DNA of 50,686 nt from Chromatiales bacterium (GTDB taxonomy: Bacteria > Pseudomonadota > Gammaproteobacteria > JAGRCI01): the NCBI GenBank assembly GCA_020445565.1, contig JAGRGI010000087.1, positions 1-50,686 of the forward strand, written 5' to 3'. Of this stretch, positions 1 to 8,371 are shown piece by piece. Each line of letters begins with the position of its first letter. Position 1 is the stretch's first letter. A model generated the notes under the pieces. It ran no database searches, had not been told where the DNA came from, and saw nothing but the letters and a program-made list of their open reading frames with translations. Position numbers and translations under genes: made by a program.

Positions 1-2248
1 TGTCGTTGATGATCGCCAGCAGGGACTCGGCGCTGCGCTTGATGACCGTAGCGCGTTCGCGTTGCGTCTCCTCCAGGGCGCCATCGAGCAATAGGTCCGT
101 CATTCCCAACACACCATTCATGGGTGTGCGTATTTCGTGGCTCATATTGGCCAGGAACTCGCTCTTGGAACGGCTGGCCGCCTCGGCCGCCTCCTTGGCC
201 TCGCGAAGCGCACTTTCCACCTGTTTGCGCTCGCTGATGTCGAGGTGGGTACCGATCATGCGCCTGGGCCTGCCATCAGCCTCCCATTCCACCACTTTGC
301 CGGTATCCAGCACCCAGACCCAGTGACCAGCTTTGTGACGCATGCGCGCCTCGCAAACGTAATATGGCGTCTCCTTGCGCCAGTGACTTTCCAGCAGTCG
401 CTGCGAAGCCTGGAGATCGCCGGGGTGAGCCAGATCCAACCAAGTCTGAATACTCACCGGTGCCAGTTCCGCCAGGGTGTAACCGAGGATTTCCGCCCAA
501 CGTTCGCTGAAATCCGTCTCTCCGGTCTGGATATTCCAATCCCAGAAGGCCACCGCGGTGCTCGCGAACACCAATGTCAGCCGGTCTCTTGCCTCCCGCA
601 GGGCCTGCTCGACCTGTTTGCGCTCCGTAATATCGGTTCGCATGGAGACATAGCTCACGGGCTTACCGGAGGCATCCTTGAAGGGGACGATGGTGCTGTC
701 CACCCAGTAGAGATCACCATTGCTGGCGCGATTGCAGATCTCGCCGCGCCAGACCTGCCCCCTGGCAATGGTGCGGTACAGGTTGCGGAAAAATATCTGG
801 TCGTGCTTACCGGAATTCAGCAGCCGGTGATTCTGCCCGAGGAGGTCTTCCCGGCGGTAGCCACTGATCGCGCAGAACTTGTCATTGGCATAAGTGATCG
901 TGCCGGCAACATCGGTTATGGCGACGATAGCATGCTGATCCAGGGCGTATTTCTGTTCCTCCAGTTCGGCCAGGGCTCGAAGCGTGTCGCGATTACTGGT
1001 TTCCAGAGCCTTTTCGTACTCTCGGCGCGCAACCAGCATCTCGTTGAAGGCCAGCGCCAGCTCACCGATCTCATTGCTGGCCTCCACTTCCACACGGTTA
1101 TCGGTCTTGCCGGCCGCAACCTCACGACTGACCTCAGCGAGCCGCACCAGTGGCTTGACGATTCTCTGCACCTGCACCAGCCCAAGCAGTGCCGCCCCGA
1201 TCCCGGAAAGCAGGACCAGCCCCAGGGTCACCCGACCCAACCAACTGGCGGCCTCCAACGCCTTGTCCCGTTCGATCTCGCTGATCAAGGCCCAGTTCAC
1301 CCCCGGCAACCCCACCAGGTGATGCAGACCGATCACGGTGTGGCCGGTCGGCCCCAGGTACTCAAAGGCAACCTCCTTCTGCGGGCTACTGATCAACCCG
1401 TCCGGACCGTGTTCGCGCATCCAAAGCCGAAACTGCTCGGTTGCGACAGTTTGCTCCAGCACCCCGGTAATGCCTGTCCCCATGGGGCTGCGCAATAGCC
1501 CGTCATCCCCGACCAGGTAGTGAAATCGGCCGGACTGCGGATCGGATACGGACGCCATGCGTTCATACACCCGCTTCAAATGGAGCTGCATGACCAAAAC
1601 GCCCACCGGCTCCCCTTGGATGTTCCGCAACGGGGCACCGAGAAAACCTGTCAGTTGACCTGCTGAGAGGTGATAACGCTCGATATCGGAGAACAACACC
1701 GCCCGCTCTTGGAGCACTCGACGAACCAGTGCGGCAAAGCGGCTATGGGCGAGTTGCCCGTCAAACAGGGAGCTTCCCGGCACCAGAAGCCCCCTCGCTG
1801 AAAACAACACCTTACCGGATGCGTCAATCAAATAGATGTCCTGGAGGTAGTCGTAGGTCTGCCGCAGTGCGATCAGCTCCTCAATCGTCATACCGTCCTT
1901 ATCCGTCAGCGTCGACGAGCGGCCGTGGCTTCGTAGCGCGTCGTTCAGGTGTTCGGCAAGGGCAATAACGTGGCTGTCGCCTGCCTGACTGCGAATATCC
2001 ATCAAGCGGTAATCGAACCAGTTTTGAATAAAAGCAATATTTGCCTGAGCGGCACCCTGGAGGGTTTGAACCGCAGAGCGGGTCAAGGTCTGTTCCGCCT
2101 GCCGATAGCTGATCCAGGCCACAACGATCATCGGCGCCAAAGCCAGCAACACGAACCACACAGTCAAGGTGCGTCCCAGTGTTCCGCCGAAGCGTCGCGA
2201 CTGGGAGGAGTGCGGCGGTGACGCTGTGGTTTCAGCCTTTGATGACAT
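1..2248 (-). CDS. Multi-PAS membrane sensor histidine kinase, C-terminus cut by window edge
   Basis: The start is ATG at 2248 and the frame stays open to base 1, giving about 749 residues. In order I read: a first membrane segment (about residues 22-42); a large periplasmic region resembling a dCache ligand-binding module; a second membrane segment near residue 330; a HAMP linker; a PAS domain with PAC motif ending in TDITERKQ; a second PAS/PAC ending in LDISERKQ; and a HisKA dimerisation helix with the H-box [10 protein letters not shown] (phospho-acceptor His about residue 704). The ATPase domain, and any receiver or Hpt domains, lie outside the window. The H-box type is that of BarA-like hybrid kinases, so a hybrid is likely but unseen. 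The ligand is unknown. It is divergent from the HNH gene. Confidence 0.93.
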   Translation of the reverse strand, partial: MSSKAETTASPPHSSQSRRFGGTLGRTLTVWFVLLALAPMIVVAWISYRQAEQTLTRSAVQTLQGAAQANIAFIQNWFDYRLMDIRSQAGDSHVIALAEHLNDALRSHGRSSTLTDKDGMTIEELIALRQTYDYLQDIYLIDASGKVLFSARGLLVPGSSLFDGQLAHSRFAALVRRVLQERAVLFSDIERYHLSAGQLTGFLGAPLRNIQGEPVGVLVMQLHLKRVYERMASVSDPQSGRFHYLVGDDGLLRSPMGTGITGVLEQTVATEQFRLWMREHGPDGLISSPQKEVAFEYLGPTGHTVIGLHHLVGLPGVNWALISEIERDKALEAASWLGRVTLGLVLLSGIGAALLGLVQVQRIVKPLVRLAEVSREVAAGKTDNRVEVEASNEIGELALAFNEMLVARREYEKALETSNRDTLRALAELEEQKYALDQHAIVAITDVAGTITYANDKFCAISGYRREDLLGQNHRLLNSGKHDQIFFRNLYRTIARGQVWRGEICNRASNGDLYWVDSTIVPFKDASGKPVSYVSMRTDITERKQVEQALREARDRLTLVFASTAVAFWDWNIQTGETDFSERWAEILGYTLAELAPVSIQTWLDLAHPGDLQASQRLLESHWRKETPYYVCEARMRHKAGHWVWVLDTGKVVEWEADGRPRRMIGTHLDISERKQVESALREAKEAAEAASRSKSEFLANMSHEIRTPMNGVLGMTDLLLDGALEETQRERATVIKRSAESLLAIIND

Positions 2249-2421
2249 CGACAATGTAGCGCTCTAGCCCGAAACGGGTCGTTGGAATCGCGTCTCCGGC
2301 CCCGCGAGGAAGGAGTGTGGGCCTTGTCCATAGGCTAGCGGCCAAGCGAGACAGAGCTTGAATTCGCGGTTCCGGGAAGTCCGCCAAATGGGTTTGCTTT
2401 TTGCCTGAAAATCTGGCATGT

Positions 2422-3081
2422 ATGGCGCGGTTCGAGCGCCCCGCGCCCGTCCACAGGACCCAAAACGTGGAGGTGTCTGTGTACGACTTGGCTCAGGAAG
2501 TCCTGCGCACCGATGTGTCGGGACTGCCGCTGGAGTGGATCAACTACCAGGAGGCGGTCCGGCTCTACTGCCTCGACCAGGTGGCCTTCACCTGGGGTAA
2601 TCCGTTGTACGAAATTCACGGGGGCATCAATGCGCGTACCGGCGTGCCGAGCCGTATCAGCGTCAACTCCATCGTCGCCACCCACGCCAACAAACGCGCC
2701 ATCAAGATCGCCCATAGCGGCTACACGCCACCGCTGAACAATCGCACGCTGTTCCGGCGAGACGGCCATCTGTGCCTGTACTGCGGCAACCCCTTTCCGA
2801 TCCGCATGCTCTCCCGCGACCATATCAACCCGATCAGCCAGGGCGGAAGAGATGTGTGGACCAATGTGGTCGCCGCCTGTGTACGCTGCAACAACCACAA
2901 GGCCGGCCGCACCCCTGAGCAGGCCGGCATGGAATTGCTGGCGGTACCGTTCACCCCCACCCATGCGGAATACATCTATCTGAAGGGCAAGCGTGTGCTG
3001 GCGGACCAGATGGAATTCCTCGCCGCCCATTTTCCCCGTACCAGTCCCCTGCATGACCGCTTGTCGGGGAATTTGCGATAA
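2422..3081 (+). CDS. HNH endonuclease
   Basis: This is a stand-alone HNH nuclease-like protein of about 219 residues. The N-terminal half carries the family pattern PLEWINYQEAVRLYC and VNSIVATH. The C-terminal half has the ββα-metal core: a CLYC pair, SRDHINPISQGG (HNH catalytic region), NVVAACVRCNNHKAGRTPEQAG with a second CxxC zinc pair, and a Pro-rich tail. These proteins are common as lone chromosomal genes in proteobacteria and their biological role is generally unknown. A TTG at 2401 would add seven residues; ATG at 2422 is preferred although neither has a clear Shine-Dalgarno. No methylase or restriction partner lies beside it, so a restriction-modification role is not supported. Confidence 0.88.
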   Translation: MARFERPAPVHRTQNVEVSVYDLAQEVLRTDVSGLPLEWINYQEAVRLYCLDQVAFTWGNPLYEIHGGINARTGVPSRISVNSIVATHANKRAIKIAHSGYTPPLNNRTLFRRDGHLCLYCGNPFPIRMLSRDHINPISQGGRDVWTNVVAACVRCNNHKAGRTPEQAGMELLAVPFTPTHAEYIYLKGKRVLADQMEFLAAHFPRTSPLHDRLSGNLR

Positions 3082-3138
3082 TCATAAAAAATCCCACGGG
3101 CGGAAAGCGAATCCGCCCGACCGACGAGCCAAAGGCGG

Positions 3139-3966
3139 ATGATGAGCACAGCCGATCAATACGCGGTGGTGGGTAATCCCATCGAACACAGCAAATCTCC
3201 CGAGATCCACCGGATGTTCGCGGAGCAGACCGGCCAAAAGCTGGAATATCGCCCCCTCCTGGCGCCACTGGACGGCTTCCGTTCCTCGGTTGAGGCGTTT
3301 CGCGAGGCCGGCGGCCGGGGCCTGAACATTACCGTTCCTTTCAAACTCGAAGCCTGGGAGTTCGCCTCCCAACGCACCAACCGCGCCGAACGGGCAGGGG
3401 CGGTGAATACCCTGGTGTTTTACCCCGACGGTCGCATCCTGGGCGACAACACCGACGGCGTCGGTCTGATCGCGGATCTCACCCGCAACCACGGACTGGT
3501 GCTCGCCGGTAGACGCATCCTGGTACTGGGCGCGGGCGGTGCCGCACGCGGCATACTCGGGCCGCTTCTCGATGAGGGACCGGAAGAGATCGTCATCGCC
3601 AACCGCACGGCGGAAAGGGCTGAAATGCTGGCAGAGTCCTTTTCCAACCTGGGGCCGGTCAGCGGTTGCGGATTCGACGCCTTATCGACACGTGAATTCG
3701 ACCTGATCATCAATGCCACCTCCGCCAGCCTGGAAGACTCTCTGCCGCCGCTGCCCGGACATGTGTTGAGTTCGGACGGTTGCTGCTATGACCTGATGTA
3801 TGCCGATAAACCCACGGCCTTCGTGCTCTGGGGGCGCGAGCACGGCGCCTTGAAATCCCTGGATGGGCTGGGGATGCTGGTGGAGCAGGCGGCGGAATCC
3901 TTCAAGCTCTGGCGCGGTCTGCGCCCGGATACCACGTCAGTGATTCAGGCCCTGCGCACCTCATGA
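3139..3966 (+). CDS. aroE: Shikimate dehydrogenase (NADP+)
   Basis: AroE reduces 3-dehydroshikimate to shikimate with NADPH in the cytoplasmic shikimate pathway. The 275-residue length is normal. Visible landmarks are the substrate-site GNPIEHSKSP near residue 12, NITVPFK with the catalytic Lys at about 69, GDNTDG with the paired Asp at about 106, the dinucleotide-binding loop GAGGAARG at about 131-138 and NRT at the NADP-specificity position. The start is ATG 3139 or the ATG directly after it (3142), behind an AAAGGCGG Shine-Dalgarno. The stop overlaps the next gene by four bases (ATGA), implying translational coupling. Confidence 0.97.
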   Translation: MMSTADQYAVVGNPIEHSKSPEIHRMFAEQTGQKLEYRPLLAPLDGFRSSVEAFREAGGRGLNITVPFKLEAWEFASQRTNRAERAGAVNTLVFYPDGRILGDNTDGVGLIADLTRNHGLVLAGRRILVLGAGGAARGILGPLLDEGPEEIVIANRTAERAEMLAESFSNLGPVSGCGFDALSTREFDLIINATSASLEDSLPPLPGHVLSSDGCCYDLMYADKPTAFVLWGREHGALKSLDGLGMLVEQAAESFKLWRGLRPDTTSVIQALRTS

Positions 3967-4406
3967 TCGTTCGGGAGACCTTCTTCCGCCCCGAACCCAT
4001 CGCCAGCAGAGACTGGGCGCTTTCCGCCGACCTCTACAACCGTGCGCTGCTGCTGCGCAGCAAGAGCAAGGACGGTTGTCTGTTCGTACCGATTCGCAGC
4101 ATGCAGTTCCAGGCCATCATCGATCGCGAGGAAATCCTGTTCGTTGACGGTCAGGGAGGCTACCGGGTCATCGACGGCCAGGGTGGCCGCATGGTGGACA
4201 TGAGCTGGACCGCCTTCCATCCCCAAACCCGTAACGACCTTACCGATCCAGTACCCTGCCGGGTGGAGTTCTATCGCGAAGAGGCAGTGAAACTGCTCAA
4301 CCGGGTGGTGAGCGAGTTCGACACCGCACTGGATCTGGCCAGCCAGCGCAAGGCCCCATCCTGCCCTCCGGGAGGAGCCGCCATCGTGCGCCTGAAGCGG
4401 GATTGA
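3963..4406 (+). CDS. Conserved hypothetical protein coupled to aroE
   Basis: A 147-residue soluble protein with no signal peptide or membrane segment. I do not recognise a named family. Visible features are an N-terminal RETFFRPEPI, a central RSMQFQAIIDREEILFVDG segment, and a helical tail (FYREEAVKLLNRVVSEFDTALDLA). The start ATG lies inside the aroE stop (ATGA overlap), so it is translated with aroE and is a real gene. The function is unknown; the context suggests a housekeeping role. A weak 7-bp hairpin (4415-4431) without a T-run follows the gene. Confidence 0.8.
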   Translation: MIVRETFFRPEPIASRDWALSADLYNRALLLRSKSKDGCLFVPIRSMQFQAIIDREEILFVDGQGGYRVIDGQGGRMVDMSWTAFHPQTRNDLTDPVPCRVEFYREEAVKLLNRVVSEFDTALDLASQRKAPSCPPGGAAIVRLKRD

Positions 4407-4472
4407 TCGCCAATAACAGCCAAAGGCTGTTCGGGCTCGGAGTCAAAACCGAAAAGAGTTTGGCGGTGGCGC

Positions 4473-6170
4473 TCAGAAAAGTGCGTAGCTCAGTGAGAAA
4501 TGCAGGCCGGAATCTTGCGGGTCGTGGCCATTGTTGTCGATATGGCGCAGGGAATAGGCGGCGTAGAGTTCGGTCTTTAGCCGATCGTTGGGTTCCCAGC
4601 GCAGGCCGATACCCACGCTGGCCAGTGTCTTCGGGGTCGGGGTATCGGCCTCACGATTCCAAGCGCTGCCCCAATCGGCGAACAGAGCCAGTTGCGTTTG
4701 GCTGGCGCCGAATTCGTCGGCAAATACCGGGTGGCGGTATTCCACCGAAGCGCTGATGCCACTGTCTCGCACCAGTTGATTTTCGCGATAGCCGCGCACA
4801 CTGTAACGCCCTCCCACGCCAAATTGCTCCAAGGGCAGCAGAGGTTCAAATGCCTGCTGCCAGTCGGCGCGGGCAATGATCTGCGCCCCGGTTGCCGGGA
4901 AACGCCGGGCATATTGACCTTGCACCAGCCAGGTGAAGAACCGGCCGTCCGGTTCACCCGCTTCCGTGGTCGCACCGAAGGCATCGAAACCGACACTGAA
5001 GGTGCCACGCAGGGCTATCACCCTATCGGGCTCGCGGTCCAGGTAGTCCGTCACCACCCTCAGCACGCTCACAGCGCTCTGGCCATTGATCACCCCGGGA
5101 GAAAATGAAAAGCGCTCGCCGAGCAGATAAGTGGTAGAGCGACGCTTCTCCAGAGACAGACGCAGATCCAGATTACGATCCAGCTCCCGTAGCAGGGGAC
5201 GGCGGTAAAAGAGTGCCGCATCCTGAGTGTCACTGACGATATCCAGTTCATCGAAGGGGCGTTCCACCACCAGGGAGTGGGTCTTGCGCAGCTCCAGACC
5301 GACAGCCGCGCCACGGGGACCGACTGGATATTGATAGGCAAAGAAATAGTCTTCCAGACCGGAAGTGGTACGAAAACGCGCGTCGAGCCGATCACCGGCC
5401 CCGGTGATATTGCCGTGCCATGCCTCGATACGCGGTTGGATTGAACCGATGCTGGGGGAGCGGTAATTGTCCACTCCCACGACCACTTGGTAAGGGCGAT
5501 CCTCCTCCACCTCAATGCTCAGAATGCTCTCACCCAATACCGGGCTGGGCTCCAAACGACTGTCGATGCGCCGGATCAGCGGGTCCAGATGCAGGCGCTG
5601 CAACTCATTGCGCAGGTTTTCCACGTTCAGCGGGGCCGCGGCACCCAGCCGAGCCCGCTCCCGAACATAGTCCGGGTCGAGCCGCCCGTCGATGCTGACC
5701 TGTATCTTGGCCAAGCGGCCCTCGATGACCTGAAAGGTGACCAGACCGTCCTTGACCGTCTGATCGGGAAGGATCACCCCCGAGGTGATGTAGCCCGCAT
5801 CGACATACAGTTTGGTGAGCCTGTAGCGCAGCTCCTGCAATTCGCCGGAGCTGATCACCCGCCCCACGAATGGCGCGGCGACCTCAGCGATACGCTCCGG
5901 TGGAAACACCGTGTTGCCAAGCACGCGGATGGTCTTGACGAAAATCCGGGCTTGGGCAGAAAGAGGATCGGTTGCCGATGGCTCCGGCAGCGGCGGAAGC
6001 ACAAAATCGCCGGGCTTTTCGCCGCCTTCGAACTGCGGTGCCGGCAAGGGTTGCTGATAGGGCTGCTGCCGACTGGCAGGGTCCTGCGCCAGGGAGGGTG
6101 CACTGCACAAAAGGGCGGCCAACAGGCCAACTGGCAGCGAGGCGGTAGTGAATCGACTGAGATCTGACAT
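4473..6170 (-). CDS. TpsB-type outer-membrane transporter (ShlB/FhaC/HecB family)
   Basis: The partner protein of two-partner secretion, an outer-membrane β-barrel that exports a TpsA exoprotein. The 565-residue product has a signal peptide (cleavage after SLAQ), a Pro-rich linker, two POTRA domains (about residues 80-240, including GYITSGVILPDQTVKDG and FQVIEGRL) and a 16-strand barrel. The barrel carries the diagnostic VRGYRE motif of the L6 loop and ends in a C-terminal Phe (SLSYALF), the BAM recognition signature. The ATG at 6170 is preferred because it opens the signal peptide; a longer reading frame upstream runs into the adk terminator. No TpsA gene is in the window, so its substrate is unknown. 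Confidence 0.92.
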   Translation of the reverse strand: MSDLSRFTTASLPVGLLAALLCSAPSLAQDPASRQQPYQQPLPAPQFEGGEKPGDFVLPPLPEPSATDPLSAQARIFVKTIRVLGNTVFPPERIAEVAAPFVGRVISSGELQELRYRLTKLYVDAGYITSGVILPDQTVKDGLVTFQVIEGRLAKIQVSIDGRLDPDYVRERARLGAAAPLNVENLRNELQRLHLDPLIRRIDSRLEPSPVLGESILSIEVEEDRPYQVVVGVDNYRSPSIGSIQPRIEAWHGNITGAGDRLDARFRTTSGLEDYFFAYQYPVGPRGAAVGLELRKTHSLVVERPFDELDIVSDTQDAALFYRRPLLRELDRNLDLRLSLEKRRSTTYLLGERFSFSPGVINGQSAVSVLRVVTDYLDREPDRVIALRGTFSVGFDAFGATTEAGEPDGRFFTWLVQGQYARRFPATGAQIIARADWQQAFEPLLPLEQFGVGGRYSVRGYRENQLVRDSGISASVEYRHPVFADEFGASQTQLALFADWGSAWNREADTPTPKTLASVGIGLRWEPNDRLKTELYAAYSLRHIDNNGHDPQDSGLHFSLSYALF

Positions 6171-6246
6171 CGCCAAGGTTCCTGGTCGAGTGGCCTGCTG
6201 AGGATACCATAGGCCGGCCACGGCGATAGTCCGAACCACATCGGGA

Positions 6247-6268
6247 AAGGCCGCCCTGAGGCGGCCTT
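6247..6268 (-). terminator. Hairpin terminator downstream of adk
   Basis: A perfect 9-bp GC-rich stem (AAGGCCGCC / GGCGGCCTT) with a 4-base loop lies just beyond the adk stop codon and before the TpsB gene. The T-run on the minus strand is short (TTT), so efficiency is uncertain. It implies that the TpsB gene has its own promoter in the remaining 76 bases. Confidence 0.6.
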
Positions 6269-6277
6269 GCATGGCAC

Positions 6278-6919
6278 TTACATGCCGAGCTTTGACTTGA
6301 TGGCGGCCACAACCACATCGGAGGAGGTGGCCTCGATGTCCATCAGGTTGCCTTCCTTGCGGTAGAAATCTGCCAGCGGGGCCGTTTTTTCGTTGTAAAC
6401 GTCGAGACGGTTGGAGATCGCCTCTTCGGTCTCGTCATCGCGCTGGACGACATCGGCGCCACAGGCGTCGCATTTGCCTTCCACCTTGGGCGGATTGGAC
6501 TTGACGTTGTAAATGGCACCGCAACCGACACAGGTACGACGGGTGGTGAGACGATCCAGAATGACCTCGCGGGGAACACTCAGGTTGATGACGCCGTCGA
6601 GTTTTTCTCCCATCTCGGTCAGCATGACTTTCAACGCCTCGGCCTGGGGAATAGTGCGGGGAAAGCCGTCCAGCAGGTAGCCGCTCTTGCAATCGTCTTC
6701 CTTGAGGCGCTCCTTCATGATGCCCATGATGAGGTCATCGGGCACCAGATCGCCGGCATCCATGAAGGCTTTGGCCTTTTTGCCCAGGTCGGTACCATCC
6801 TTGACGGCGGCACGCAGAATGTCGCCGGTGGAGATTTGAACGGAACCGTCGATAGCGGTGAGCATTTTGGCAACCGTGCCTTTACCGGCACCGGGGGCAC
6901 CCAGAAGAATCAATTTCAT
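6278..6919 (-). CDS. adk: Adenylate kinase, zinc-LID type
   Basis: Interconverts ATP + AMP and 2 ADP in the cytoplasm. The 213-residue product shows the P-loop GAPGAGKGT at residues 7-15, the AMP-binding STGDILR, the DGFPRT motif, and a long LID domain. The LID contains CVGCG and CDACG, a four-cysteine zinc site typical of Gram-positive and some proteobacterial enzymes; the E. coli enzyme has a hydrogen-bonded LID without these cysteines. The start is ATG 6919 behind AAAGG; the long upstream open frame has no support. It is followed by a hairpin terminator. Confidence 0.97.
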   Translation of the reverse strand: MKLILLGAPGAGKGTVAKMLTAIDGSVQISTGDILRAAVKDGTDLGKKAKAFMDAGDLVPDDLIMGIMKERLKEDDCKSGYLLDGFPRTIPQAEALKVMLTEMGEKLDGVINLSVPREVILDRLTTRRTCVGCGAIYNVKSNPPKVEGKCDACGADVVQRDDETEEAISNRLDVYNEKTAPLADFYRKEGNLMDIEATSSDVVVAAIKSKLGM

Positions 6920-7147
6920 CGTGCAAGACCTTTGGAATGAGGTGAGAAAAACGGCCGCGCTTCGCCGAAGATGATCGGGAGGCGCATGTGGGGACGGAAT
7001 TCTGGACGAAAACAGCATGTTATTGCAACGAAAACCGCTGAATACATGCCTAAAGGAAACCAATGGGAAGGTGACCGGGCATCTGGACGAACCCCGCGTG
7101 GCTGACGGGCTCCCTGCCGGACGAGGCATATCGTCTCGTCCGCACGG
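6920..7147 (-). other. Intergenic region carrying the adk promoter
   Basis: There is no convincing gene in these 228 bases. An 8-bp inverted repeat (7118-7125 with 7135-7142, CGGACGAG/CTCGTCCG) lies next to the stop of the upstream lipoprotein gene and could act as a weak terminator, but it has no T-run. The only promoter-like match I can offer for adk on the minus strand is TTGCAA, 18 bases, CAGAAT, which is weak. Confidence 0.3.
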
Positions 7148-7726
7148 TCACTTTTCGCCACGCCGGCCGATTTCTGGGGTGCTGACTGGCGGTGCCGAAA
7201 TCCGTAGAACTTCAAATTCCACCGCTCGCCCCGCGGCTACTTGCGATAACCACACCGACAGGCGGTAGACATCCGCACGTCCCCGGCGCCAGGGATCGAG
7301 AACAAACGCCGCGGCCTGTCTATCGGCGTGAAGCAGCTCGTCTCGCGCGATTCGGCGAGGATCGTACACCACAACGGCGTGGTGTTCCCGCAAGCCACCG
7401 CGACCGACACCGATGCCCAGGGCCTTCCAGCCTTGCTGACGGACGGTGTCCGCTACGCCGTCGAATACCGCCTGTTGCCAGTGAAAACACAGACCGCGAC
7501 GGTCTCCGCCCAACTCGTTCACGACGATGTTGCCCATCCAGCCGCTATACCAACGGTTGTGTCCGGAGTTGAGCAAACCGGCTACGCTGGACCGGTAGGC
7601 CGAATCAATCGGCACGAACTCCAGCGGGAGAACCTCCCCCCGCAGGGCAGGGACCGCGCTACAGGCGACGAGATTGAGACAGAACAGGATTGCCGGCAGA
7701 CGAAACGCTGTCGAGCCCAGACTCAC
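7148..7726 (-). CDS. Lipoprotein with Cys/His/Asp pattern of a papain-like fold
   Basis: The product is about 192 residues with a lipoprotein signal (LPAILFCLNLVAC). The best start is the GTG at 7726, four bases after the stop of the upstream zinc-ribbon gene; longer frames overlap that gene. After the signal I see NRWYSGWMGN, then GLCFHWQ, EHHAVVVYDP and FVLDPWRRGRADVY. The order Cys, His, Asp with these hydrophobic contexts is what transglutaminase/papain-like hydrolases show. That reading is inference from pattern only; no family name is recognised. It is expected at an envelope membrane. Confidence 0.72.
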   Translation of the reverse strand: MSLGSTAFRLPAILFCLNLVACSAVPALRGEVLPLEFVPIDSAYRSSVAGLLNSGHNRWYSGWMGNIVVNELGGDRRGLCFHWQQAVFDGVADTVRQQGWKALGIGVGRGGLREHHAVVVYDPRRIARDELLHADRQAAAFVLDPWRRGRADVYRLSVWLSQVAAGRAVEFEVLRISAPPVSTPEIGRRGEK

Positions 7727-7730
7727 CCAC

Positions 7731-8078
7731 TCAATAGCGGCTGCGCCGGCGCCGCCGGATGGGGTGTTGGGAGGGGATTTCCAGGCGCGCACCGCAACAC
7801 TTGCAGATCGTCTGGTGCATCCCGACATCCAGCCCACAACCGCAGGACGGGCAACGGGCGTTGAGCTTGAGAAACACCCAGGTCGGCAGGTTCAAACCGA
7901 CCAGCAGCATAAGCATGGGGATGATCTTCCAGCCGTGGGATTCGTGAGGATCGCCCTGCCCTCCCAGGCTCTGGATCAGAATCAGGCTGAAAAGAAACCA
8001 AAAAAAGCCAATCACCAGAATCAATCGCTGGCGAAAGCGCTTTTTCCGAAATTCGAGGACTGTCGTCGGGTTATACAC
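7731..8078 (-). CDS. Small membrane protein with C-terminal zinc ribbon
   Basis: 115 residues, starting at GTG 8078 behind AAGGGA. The N-terminal segment is basic (FRKKRFRQR). Two membrane helices follow (LILVIGFFWFLFSLILI and IIPMLMLLVGLNLPTWVFL), then a compact four-cysteine knuckle CPSCGCGLD plus CKCCGARLE and a very basic tail (RRRRRSR). This looks like a membrane-anchored zinc ribbon facing the cytoplasm. The function is not recognised. It lies directly upstream of the Cys/His/Asp lipoprotein with a four-base gap, so the two are probably co-translated. Confidence 0.7.
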   Translation of the reverse strand: MYNPTTVLEFRKKRFRQRLILVIGFFWFLFSLILIQSLGGQGDPHESHGWKIIPMLMLLVGLNLPTWVFLKLNARCPSCGCGLDVGMHQTICKCCGARLEIPSQHPIRRRRRSRY

Positions 8079-8084
8079 GAATGT

Positions 8085-8312
8085 CTATCCCTTTGCCCCG
8101 ACACGATACGGTTCGGTCGTGACAGATCCCTTCGTTAGAACCAATTCGGTCGGCCCACCGCCGACTACCAACCGCACCGAACGCCCATGCGTTGCGGTAG
8201 CGGCTACCAAGCGCGCAAAGTTTACCACTTTCTTGACCATTCGTAGCCCGAATCCGAAAAGCTCCGGCAATTGACCGCCTGCGGGACGACAAACCTGTCG
8301 CCGCGAAACCAT
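8085..8312 (-). CDS. Possible small ORF, 75 residues
   Basis: This is a doubtful gene. The frame ends six bases before the GTG of the zinc-ribbon gene, and the bases at its end supply that gene's Shine-Dalgarno. No domain, membrane helix or signal peptide is evident. The stretch could instead be an untranslated leader with the promoter of the three-gene run: on the minus strand an extended -10-like TGGTAAACT is present. The 293 bases from 8079 to 8371 contain nothing else that I can support. Confidence 0.25.
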   Translation of the reverse strand: MVSRRQVCRPAGGQLPELFGFGLRMVKKVVNFARLVAATATHGRSVRLVVGGGPTELVLTKGSVTTEPYRVGAKG

Positions 8313-8371
8313 TTGAATACAGTTCCCAGCAGAACCTGTCGGAGAACAGGGGAACGACCGCGGACAGGCTC

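Noticed and set aside
137-1498. Long plus-strand frame of 453 codons
   Set aside because: It is the antisense shadow of the left-edge kinase, whose PAS and H-box motifs read clearly on the minus strand.
2335-3054. 239-codon minus-strand frame
   Set aside because: It is antisense to the HNH nuclease, and its translation shows no domain.
2401-3081. HNH protein as part of a restriction-modification or toxin system
   Set aside because: No methylase, specificity or immunity gene lies beside it; the neighbour is aroE.
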